This document shows positions 35,893 to 42,318 of a stretch of DNA of 64,000 nt, piece after piece. The stretch's first letter is position 1; each line of letters opens with the position of its first letter. This DNA is from Neobacillus ginsengisoli (lineage in GTDB: Bacteria > Bacillota > Bacilli > Bacillales_B > DSM-18226), in contig NZ_JAUSTW010000013.1 of assembly GCF_030813055.1 (NCBI RefSeq), forward strand, positions 1 to 64,000, given 5' to 3'. The translations under genes and the position numbers were made by a program. Below the pieces are notes generated by a model that was not told the origin of the DNA, ran no database searches, and was given only the letters and a program-made list of their open reading frames with translations.

Positions 35893-36405
35893 ATGTTCAA
35901 TATTCTAGTGACAGTAATAGATGTTTTTGTAGCTTGGCGTTGGGGTGATTGGCGTAACTGGACGAAATATCAAGCAACCATTTTATATACGATTGTATTT
36001 GATTTACTATATAACTTTCTTACATACAACCACTCTCTATGGAAGTACGAGCCTACAACACTATTCCCAAACCACACTACAATGAGCTTGTTGGTAATGT
36101 TTGTTGCTTATCCAAGCGTATTGCTCGTTTATTTAGGTCGTTATCCCTTTGGTTGGATTAAACAGATTCTTTGGATCGGCTTCTGGGTGTTCTTATGGTC
36201 TGCACTCGAGTTTGTAAGTCTAAGTCTAGGGCAATTTTCTTACTATAATGGATGGAACTTTATGTGGTCTGTATTATTTGATATTACATTCTTTTCTATG
36301 GCACGCCTCCACTACAAAAAGCCATTATTATGTTTTGCCCTATCTGTAGTAGCACCAGTGATATTGTTGTGGCTTTTCAAAGTGCCAATCAGTAATATGA
36401 AATAA
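35893..36405 (+). CDS. CBO0543 family membrane protein
   Basis: 170 residues, about six helices, with WRWGDWRNWTKY (about 15-26), NHSLWKYEP and FSYYNGWNFMWSVLFDITFF (about 116-135). Paralogue of 283-807, in the opposite orientation. AAAAGG is upstream of the ATG. Function unknown. Confidence 0.8.
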   Translation: MFNILVTVIDVFVAWRWGDWRNWTKYQATILYTIVFDLLYNFLTYNHSLWKYEPTTLFPNHTTMSLLVMFVAYPSVLLVYLGRYPFGWIKQILWIGFWVFLWSALEFVSLSLGQFSYYNGWNFMWSVLFDITFFSMARLHYKKPLLCFALSVVAPVILLWLFKVPISNMK

Positions 36406-36656
36406 ACACCTAATCCATTAGTTCTGACATTTCCATTGTCTCTATTCAAAGATTACTGCCTCTTATCATATAAGAAAAATGAGGTTCCCTTACAATTCCT
36501 TTGTTTAACTCTTCCACCTTTTATTGCAACAAGTACTTTTTCTTATAATGCATAGTATCTTCGAAATGCGTAAGATACTTAATTCATAATTTTCCAAATG
36601 TTGGTTACAAATAAGATGATTACTTTGATAAAGGGGTCTACTTTATTTTTCTAGGA

Positions 36657-36752
36657 TTGAAGAAAAAACTTGGAATAATCTTTTCTATTGCTATTTTAGC
36701 TGGTTTACTCACCACCATTTACAGTACTTTTTTATTATGTTTACAAAATTGA
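36657..36752 (+). CDS. Possible 31-aa single-helix peptide
   Basis: TTG-start frame MKKKLGIIFSIAILAGLLTT then IYSTFLLCLQN: three lysines followed by a hydrophobic helix, like a small membrane peptide. The ribosome binding site is weak. Confidence 0.25.
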   Translation: MKKKLGIIFSIAILAGLLTTIYSTFLLCLQN

Positions 36753-36861
36753 CAAAAAAGTTAATAAGCTAAATAATCGCTAGATAGATAATTCCTAGCT
36801 TTTATTATTTGTTGCACTGTTGTTGTCAAATGCAACATTATAGACAAGGAATTTTCATTCT

Positions 36862-36978
36862 TCTTCTTTCACTAACCTGCCACGTTACTTGAATAACGAT
36901 AATGAAAAAGGACTGCCGAAACAGTCCATTTGTTGTGATAGTAAAGCCCCCTATAGTTTAAGTGAAATAGTTCACAAA
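36862..36978 (+). repeat. Four-hairpin repeat abutting the peptidase gene
   Basis: Left CTTTCACTAACCTGCCACGTTACTTGAATAACG, centre GGACTGCCGAAACAGTCC, right TAAAGCCCCCTATAGTTTAAG, end GTGAAATAGTTCACAAAT. It stays open in the frame of the following gene and supplies its apparent first 32 codons. Confidence 0.7.
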
Positions 36979-37191
36979 TCTATTAGTATCCTGCTTTTCA
37001 AGTTGATAGACCCATTATTCATAGCCGTTCAATTAGCATTAGAGATAACTTTGGGCAAAGTTACCCTTGAAGATGCTGTACAGAATACTCTAATAAGATT
37101 AGTAACTGCACTGTTGGAACAGGACAAATTTCATCCCCATACACTTTTGTTAGACGATATCATGTTTAAAATCATGAAAGGATGTAGAGAT

Positions 37192-38019
37192 ATGCCGGGG
37201 TTACCAACGATTGGGATAGGTTCTAAAGGTCATTATGTAAAACTACTGCAAATGGATTTAAATGGATTAGCACTTAATTATAACAACTTTACGATAGATG
37301 GTATATTTGATTCAAAGACAAGTAATGCAACAAAAAATTTTCAGGACCGATTTGAAATAAAAAGTGATGGCATTGTAAGATCTCTTACATGGAAATTATT
37401 AATTGAAAATGTTAAAGCTGTACAAAAACTATTGAATTCCTATGGCTATCATACTGGATATCCTGACGGGTGGTTTGGCTCTCATACTACAGATGCAGTG
37501 CGAAAATTCCAAAACCATAATGGGCTTTCCCCGTCAGGAATTGTTGAACCAAGAACACGAAGAAAATTGTTTAATCCACATCCACAGGATAATATAGATA
37601 AGCGTCCGAGTTTAAATGACATAAATTCACTCCAACCGCACGTTGCGATGCTTGCAAGAAGATTTCTGGAATTGACAAGATCGCATAATTTAGATGTTAA
37701 GATTACTCAGGCATTCAGAAGCTGGGACGAATCAGACAGATTATTTGCTCAAGGGAGAACAACACCTGGACCAATTGTTTCAAATGCCAGAGGAGGAGAC
37801 TCCTATCACAACTGGGGATTAGCCTTTGATGCCGCACCTGTTGAAAATAGTCAGGTATCAAATGATATACAGAAATATTTTACTATGGGGCATTTAGGAG
37901 AGCAGTTAGGTCTTAAATGGGGAGGAACATTTAAGACTATAGTTGATTATCCGCATTTTCAATATACGTTTGGATTAAACACATGGGATCTTCTGAATGG
38001 TATTACACCGCCTAAATGA
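37192..38019 (+). CDS. Peptidoglycan-binding M15-type D-Ala-D-Ala carboxypeptidase
   Basis: 275 residues from ATG at 37192 behind AAAGGATG. Two PG_binding_1 domains (about 1-70 and 72-130), then a VanY-like M15 domain with AFRSWDESDRLFAQGR, SYHNWGLAFDAAP (zinc His and Asp) and HFQYTF near the C-terminus (third zinc ligand). It trims cell-wall peptides. The frame is open upstream to 36889, where the four-hairpin repeat begins; 36985-37191 (IDPLFIAVQLALEITLGKVT..) looks protein-like, so an N-terminal region may have been lost to the repeat. No export signal is visible from either start. Confidence 0.8.
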   Translation: MPGLPTIGIGSKGHYVKLLQMDLNGLALNYNNFTIDGIFDSKTSNATKNFQDRFEIKSDGIVRSLTWKLLIENVKAVQKLLNSYGYHTGYPDGWFGSHTTDAVRKFQNHNGLSPSGIVEPRTRRKLFNPHPQDNIDKRPSLNDINSLQPHVAMLARRFLELTRSHNLDVKITQAFRSWDESDRLFAQGRTTPGPIVSNARGGDSYHNWGLAFDAAPVENSQVSNDIQKYFTMGHLGEQLGLKWGGTFKTIVDYPHFQYTFGLNTWDLLNGITPPK

Positions 38020-38117
38020 GTGTTTTTATCCAAAATCAAAACTTTTTAAACAAGCTGAAAGCCTTTCAATAAGGAGACATTCTTATCAGGAATGTCTTTT
38101 TTGTACTGTCAAACCAA

Positions 38118-38206
38118 TTTGATAAAGCTAACCTGCTTACGTTAGTGGAACAAGCAAAAAAGCCGCCGAAGCAGCTGGTGATCATCAACTATTGCACCCG
38201 TTAGTG
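38118..38206 (+). repeat. Four-hairpin repeat
   Basis: AGCTAACCTGCTTACGTTAG..GAACAAG, centre AGCCGCCGAAGCAGCTGG, right ATTGCACCCGTTAG. Confidence 0.6.
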
Positions 38207-38337
38207 AATTAATTTATTACATTCATTACTCCTACATATATGATGCGTTTTCTCTAATTTACATATCCTTTTATAATAGACTAGCAAGAATAGTAAGAGT
38301 ATGAGGTCTAGAATGATTATATTTTTTTAATTTCCTG

Positions 38338-38470
38338 CCTAATTTACTTTTAATCAGCACTTGTCCATTCAGTTTTATTCTGAGTGCATATATTATTACT
38401 ACCTCACATCCAGCATATTGAAGTACACCGTAGAGGCGTTTGCATGTATTGCAGATGCCTTTTCATTTTT
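38338..38470 (+). repeat. Second intergenic repeat family, copy 2
   Basis: ATTTACTTTTAATCAGCACTTGTCCATTCAGTTTTA then GTGCATATATTATTACTACC, ending in hairpin AGGCGTTTGC/GCAGATGCCT. Several stem positions differ from copy 1 but remain paired. Confidence 0.65.
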
Positions 38471-38593
38471 GTTTAAGCAAATTTCGAATTTTGTCTTAAC
38501 TCTATGATGTTTGTCCAATCGATTCTCGTCTTATGAAATATATATATATAGCGAGTGTTTATACTTTGGATATTCAAAAGGGTGGTGAAAAAT

Positions 38594-38722
38594 ATGGGCT
38601 TTGGATACGGCGGCTACGGCGGCGGTTATGGCTACGGCGGTGGCTATGGCGGAGGTTCAACATTTGTTTTAGTAGTAGTATTGTTCATCCTTTTAATTAT
38701 CGTACTAACAAGTGTGATTTAA
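38594..38722 (+). CDS. YjcZ family sporulation protein
   Basis: 42 residues: Gly/Tyr-rich repeat (GFGYGGYGGGYGYGGGYGGG) then STFVLVVVLFILLIIVLTSVI. Same design as 27331-27474. AAGGGTGGTG precedes the ATG. A longer frame in another phase over the same DNA is a shadow. Confidence 0.8.
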   Translation: MGFGYGGYGGGYGYGGGYGGGSTFVLVVVLFILLIIVLTSVI

Positions 38723-38802
38723 TGTTTAATAAACTAAACACGTTTTGACATTGGACTTTGAGCAAAGTCTATTTAGATCAGCAAGTGCTGGAGGTGTTAT
38801 AA

Positions 38803-38889
38803 ATGGATGGATTGAGAATGTCTACTGCGATAATCGTGGTATTGTTCATTCTGCTTATCATTGTAGGAACTTCTTTTACGGGCTACTAA
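38803..38889 (+). CDS. YjcZ-like 28-aa hydrophobic peptide
   Basis: MDGLRMSTAIIVVLFILLIIVGTSFTGY. GGAGGTG lies five to six bases before the ATG, so translation is well supported. Homologous to the C-terminus of YjcZ proteins and to 27782-27868. Probably expressed with the YjcZ gene 80 bp upstream. Confidence 0.65.
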   Translation: MDGLRMSTAIIVVLFILLIIVGTSFTGY

Positions 38890-38971
38890 TTGTACGGAAC
38901 AAAGGGCAGGTTGAAAGTTAATCTGTCTCTTTGACAATTAGACTGCTGAAATGAAAGGAGGATAAATTAAA

Positions 38972-39136
38972 ATGCGAAATTACGTTGGACGTGCTTGTGA
39001 GATCAGGGACCATTTTGGAAGAGTTCACAGAGGAGTAATAGAAAGGGTTGACCCATCCAGAGGAATATTTATGCGTCGAGGCTTTTTTCTTGATTTCATT
39101 CCCTTCTTTTTAATCGCCTCTCTTTTCTTTATATAA
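38972..39136 (+). CDS. Small HRG-motif protein, spore-associated type
   Basis: 54 residues: MRNYVGRACEIRDHFGRVHR, GVIERVDPSRGIFMRRGFF, then hydrophobic FIPFFLIASLFFI. The first half resembles an SH3/LSm-like ribbon seen in small Bacillus proteins found near YjcZ genes; I know no function. AAAGGAGG precedes the ATG. Just after the stop, the -1 phase continues without stop for about 30 codons with ERRRRFEFERRRRRFF, suggesting a possible frameshifted tail. Confidence 0.6.
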   Translation: MRNYVGRACEIRDHFGRVHRGVIERVDPSRGIFMRRGFFLDFIPFFLIASLFFI

Positions 39137-39407
39137 ATAGAAGAAGACGTTTATCCTTTGAAATTAAAATCGAATTAGAAAGAAGAAGACGCTTTGAATT
39201 CGAAAGAAGACGACGCAGATTCTTTTAGACAAATGATTAAAACAGATTTAAAAAAGTGTTTCCTTTGAGTCTACGGACTCTTTTTTATAGAGAAAGTTCA
39301 ACAGATGGGAATAAAAATTCCACATTTATTTTTTTGCAAATGGTTTATTGCACGAAACTCCCGTTTTATCGTGCAGGATTTATAATTAAATATCCTTGAG
39401 TGGAATT

Positions 39408-39461
39408 TTTCTTGTTCAACTAAACTGCTACCTTTAGTTTAAGTACAAACCTTCACAACCT
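39408..39461 (+). repeat. Fused four-hairpin repeat (last copy in the window)
   Basis: CTTGTTCAACTAAACTGCTACCTTTAG fused to TTTAAGTACAAACCTTCACAACC. No clear copy was seen after this point. Confidence 0.6.
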
Positions 39462-39549
39462 CTTCTAAACTTCAAAATAGAAATCCCATTTTCTTGATCG
39501 AAGCCTTTGCTCAACGCGAGCAAAAGTTATTTTTTACGAGTTCTTTCTA

Positions 39550-39755
39550 TTATATATTGGTACTCTTCAGTTTTATTTCGTACTCCTTAACTAACTTATA
39601 AAAAAGTTGTCTTTTTAATCCCTATTTCCTCCATCGCCTTCATAGGTGTCATCTCTCCCAATTTCCATCGATTGTAGACTTGTTTAAATTCTTCTGTAAT
39701 GGTTGATTTCGGTCTTCCAAAAGCTACTCCATTTTTCAATGCGACATCAATAAAG
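39550..39755 (-). pseudogene. Serine resolvase relic (C-terminal HTH)
   Basis: Minus-strand sequence reads ALKNGVAFGRPKSTITEEFK, then RWKLGEMTPMKAMEEIGIKKTTF and, one base out of frame, YKLVKEYE. This is the hinge and helix-turn-helix of Tn3-type resolvases/invertases. An extra T in a T-run causes the frameshift; the catalytic domain is missing. Confidence 0.65.
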
Positions 39756-39782
39756 AAACAACCTAATCATTCAGGTTGTTTC
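39755..39782. repeat. Perfect 10-bp inverted repeat
   Basis: GAAACAACCT aatcattc AGGTTGTTTC, directly at the break of the resolvase relic. Confidence 0.6.
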
Positions 39783-39819
39783 CTAGATAAATAGCCAAAC
39801 TATTAGAATCTCCTATTCG

Positions 39820-39860
39820 TTCATCTTTACCAAAACAATAGGATTATTGGTAAAGATGAA
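39820..39860. repeat. Perfect 14-bp inverted repeat
   Basis: TTCATCTTTACCAA..TTGGTAAAGATGAA with a 13-base spacer; a terminator or an element end. Confidence 0.6.
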
Positions 39861-39920
39861 TTTCTTTCTAAATGCCAACTATAAAGAGAAAATAATGTCG
39901 AAGTTTTTCGAATTTTCTTT

Positions 39921-39950
39921 GTTCTGTATACAGAACAACTATGGTAATAT
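39921..39950 (+). promoter_or_regulatory. Predicted promoter with SinR-operator-like palindrome
   Basis: GTTCTGTATACAGAAC at 39921-39936 is a perfect 16-bp palindrome. It overlaps the -35 position (TTCTGT, 39922-39927) of a promoter with -10 TAATAT at 39945-39950, 17-bp spacing. The half site GTTCTGT differs by one base from the SinR consensus GTTCTYT, and the inverted spacing equals that of the SinR operator used in structural work. Regulation is inferred. Confidence 0.5.
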
Positions 39951-39963
39951 TTTCTTATGGGGC

Positions 39964-40076
39964 TTTAGTACTTTAAAAGATAAAGGCAAACCAATTGAAA
40001 GATTGGGACGCAAAGCTACAGGTCTAATGTTCTAAACGACGATGGCTGAGCTACCTAAAATAATTTATATTTTAGG
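39964..40076 (+). promoter_or_regulatory. Cyclic-di-GMP-I (GEMM-I) riboswitch with SD-sequestering hairpin
   Basis: The aptamer core is at about 39980-40055: AAGGCAAACC, GAAA tetraloop stem CCAATTGAAAGATTGG, GACGCAAAGCTAC, GGTCTAA (tetraloop receptor side), GATGGCTGAGCTACC. All strongly conserved GEMM-I positions are present. Immediately after, CCTAAAATA (40054-40062) pairs perfectly with TATTTTAGG (40068-40076), which contains the first half of the AGGAGG of the next gene. The left arm includes the Cs that should contact c-di-GMP, so ligand binding should free the ribosome site (inferred ON switch). Confidence 0.85.
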
Positions 40077-40083
40077 AGGAAAC

Positions 40084-40206
40084 ATGGTACCTACTTTGAT
40101 TGACGAAAAAGAATTAGATACAGAATGGGCAGAACTGATTTTGGAAGCATTAAAAACCGGCATATCTGTTGATGAAATAAGGGATTTCTTCAATCAATCC
40201 GCTTGA
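40084..40206 (+). CDS. sinI: SinI-like antirepressor
   Basis: 40 residues: KELDTEWAELILEALKTGIS then VDEIRDFFNQS. This is the SinI dimerisation helix-hook (LDxEWxELIxEAxxxGISxxEIRxFL) by which SinI titrates the biofilm repressor SinR. AGGAGG is four bases before the ATG and lies in the riboswitch hairpin. No sinR is adjacent, so it would act in trans. A short terminator GACCTttatAGGTC plus T-run follows at 40205-40227. Confidence 0.8.
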   Translation: MVPTLIDEKELDTEWAELILEALKTGISVDEIRDFFNQSA

Positions 40207-40227
40207 CCTTTATAGGTCTTTTTTTTT
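40205..40227 (+). terminator. Terminator of the sinI-like gene
   Basis: GACCT ttat AGGTC followed by nine Ts. Confidence 0.65.
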
Positions 40228-40345
40228 ATTGGAGTCTTCCATTTTTCATAACTACTTTTTTATTAAAATCAGCTATTTAACTTCCCTTGTTCTCCCTCAG
40301 TTTACAAATAAGTCTTTCTCTTTTAAATACATTAGACAAACAAAT

Positions 40346-40398
40346 CAAAAAGACGTAAAACATAGACATGAAGAATATCTATATTTTACGTCTTTGTT
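40346..40398 (-). terminator. Terminator-like hairpin, also found at 45257
   Basis: AAAGACGTAAAACATAGA..TATTTTACGTCTTT. Nearly the same 50 bases recur at 45257-45310. Here it lies after the stop of the LCP gene. Confidence 0.65.
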
Positions 40399-40430
40399 AT
40401 AGGATGGAATAAATGTAAATCCCCTTAACT

Positions 40431-41411
40431 TTAAAAATATTGGGCTATGATACTTTTCATTTGTTGCGGATCAATCACGATTTGATCATTCTTTGCCTTT
40501 AGAATATCATCGTATAAACTTTCTCCAACCCCTTGGAGTTGCAGGTAATTTAATTGTTTGTTAGGATCAAAGTTTTTCACTGTAAGACCAAGACTTAACA
40601 TATCGGACGTTGACATATTGGTACCAATCATATATTTTGAGACGGAATTGATAAGTGATGGCAGTTTTGGAATGTTACTAGGGCTTAAAGCTTTTTTGGC
40701 AATCCCTTTTAAAGCCTCCAATTGAAGCTGCTGTCGTCCATAATCGCCGTTTGCTAGGGAATGGCGCTCACGGGCAAGTGCTAACACCATTTTACCGTCA
40801 AAGGAATGAGCACCGGCATTGATCACCTGATTGTTTATTTTTTCATCAGCTGGTACATTCATTGTGATACCGCCCATGGCGTCTACCATCGATTGAAGGC
40901 CCTCAAAATTGGTTTCAACATAATAATTAATCGGCACTCCTGTTAATTCACTAATCGCTTGTACCGCCTGTTCTATCCCTTGCTTAGGCCCTTTGTTGGC
41001 CTGCAAGATATACTGGACGCTCGTTAGTTTTGTATAGCCATAACCATCTAAATGAACACGAGTATCACGCGGAATGCTTACCGCATTAATGAGATTTTTC
41101 CCCAAATCAACATGCACCAGCATCATAGTATCGGAATGCCCAATCGTTTCACCTGGTCTTTCATCTGATCCCATGATTAAAATGTTGAATCCAGGAGCAT
41201 TCGCATTGGTTTGCTGTTGTGTTTGTTTTTGCTCTTCTGGCTGTTCTGGCTTTCCTGGCGTCACTGCCTTCCCCGTAGCAACAACAGGAATGGTTTTAAA
41301 ATGATTCTGTGGCTGCAGCTGATGGTATTCAAATCCAATGGCTGCGACTGCAACAATGATAATCCCTAAAAAGCAGTAGCCAATAACTTTCCATTTTCCC
41401 TTCTTTTTCAT
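40431..41411 (-). CDS. LytR-CpsA-Psr (LCP) family protein
   Basis: 326 residues: N-terminal membrane anchor (about 8-27), a Pro/Gln-rich linker, and the LCP domain from about 73 (FNILIMGSDERPGETIGHSDTMMLVHVDL, SIPRDTRVHLDGYGYTKL, VDAMGGI, ALARERHSLANGDYGRQQLQ). The conserved Arg/Asp residues for pyrophosphate binding are present. LCP enzymes attach teichoic acids or other glycopolymers to peptidoglycan. GGAGGG precedes the ATG. A second LCP gene is at 42319. Confidence 0.9.
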   Translation of the reverse strand: MKKKGKWKVIGYCFLGIIIVAVAAIGFEYHQLQPQNHFKTIPVVATGKAVTPGKPEQPEEQKQTQQQTNANAPGFNILIMGSDERPGETIGHSDTMMLVHVDLGKNLINAVSIPRDTRVHLDGYGYTKLTSVQYILQANKGPKQGIEQAVQAISELTGVPINYYVETNFEGLQSMVDAMGGITMNVPADEKINNQVINAGAHSFDGKMVLALARERHSLANGDYGRQQLQLEALKGIAKKALSPSNIPKLPSLINSVSKYMIGTNMSTSDMLSLGLTVKNFDPNKQLNYLQLQGVGESLYDDILKAKNDQIVIDPQQMKSIIAQYF

Positions 41412-41859
41412 AATCCCTCCGCTTGGTTTAGTATTTTTCTGGTAATTTTATAATATTCATAATATTTTACCACCATTTGGAATGACTGTCAGCAACAATT
41501 CATCGTTCCGTTTCCTGTCGTCACACATACACGGACGCTGAAGCCCCTTCCCCTATTCCTAGCCAAAAAATCGAATGGAGCTTTTTAGCAGGCTTTCAAT
41601 CGTTCGGCAATCCTGTTTCTACACTAAGGATCACTACCTGGTAAAGTATTGATTCGATTAAATTCTGTTCTCCTCTTTTGAGTTCATTTTGTATGGTGCA
41701 ATCTGTGTAAGTGGGATTTTTGGTATTTTTGAATGTAATATAAGGAAATTCACAGGGACTCATACCAATGGCATACTCTTTTTTAGAAAAAAGTCGGCAA
41801 ATTCGGTTAAAATAATACAAAAGTAACAGATTTTTGATGATTTCTTACAAATTCCCATT
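41412..41859. other. Gap without a supported gene
   Basis: A 74-codon minus-strand frame (41596-41820) has no ribosome binding site or recognisable feature and is rejected. A -10-like TATAAT at 41860-41865 starts the next transcript. Confidence 0.4.
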
Positions 41860-41871
41860 TATAATATAAAG

Positions 41872-41936
41872 TGCCAACAAACGGCAAAGTCACTGAAAAG
41901 TGATGACGCAAAGCCTGCCAGCCACCATCAGGGAGA
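41872..41936 (+). promoter_or_regulatory. GEMM-like riboswitch candidate with short second stem
   Basis: ACGGCAAAG, stem-loop TCACTGAAAAGTGA with GAAA tetraloop, then GACGCAAAGCC reproduce the first half of the c-di-GMP-I aptamer. The second half is unusual: CCTG ccagccaccat CAGGG instead of the long stem with CTAA receptor. It starts about seven bases after a TATAAT box (41860) and ends about 17 bases before a small membrane protein gene. It could be a diverged c-di-GMP riboswitch or a related class. Confidence 0.55.
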
Positions 41937-41952
41937 AAAGGGGAAGTAATTG

Positions 41953-42087
41953 ATGTCCAACTATTGGCTTACACCAGAAGAAGTAATTAGAAAGAAAAAG
42001 AGAAACAAGATTCTATTTTATATTACAGTTTTGACAGGGACCGTCATACTTAGTGCTTTATTCACATTTCTAGCACATAATTTATAA
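41953..42087 (+). CDS. Small membrane protein, 44 aa
   Basis: MSNYWLTPEEVIRKKKRNKI then one hydrophobic helix LFYITVLTGTVILSALFTFL and a short outside tail. AAGGGGAAG lies about eight to ten bases before the ATG. Located between the GEMM-like RNA and the LCP gene 230 bp downstream, possibly in one transcript. Not a recognised family. Confidence 0.6.
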   Translation: MSNYWLTPEEVIRKKKRNKILFYITVLTGTVILSALFTFLAHNL

Positions 42088-42318
42088 ACTAATGAGATCC
42101 TAATTTTTTGTTGGGATCCTTATTAGATTTCTCCTGAAAAAAACTAGAATTAAAGAGTTACTATTTTCTACAGGTAAAATTAAACGAAATTACTTTTAGA
42201 TTCAATCATTTATTAAACCCGTCTATTATCCAAATATTTTCATATCCATTTTCCTACTTTTTTGATATTCTATGTATTAGATGTAAATATTTTGTAAATT
42301 TACCGGAGGATTTATCAA

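Noticed and set aside
90..39461. CRISPR array
   Set aside because: The repeats are spread between genes at irregular distances, carry internal hairpin variation, and have no spacers or cas genes.
39847..40035. 62-codon + strand frame
   Set aside because: It runs through the predicted promoter and into the c-di-GMP riboswitch; its codons are explained by the RNA motif.
41596..41820. 74-codon minus-strand frame
   Set aside because: No ribosome site, no recognisable composition, no neighbour support.
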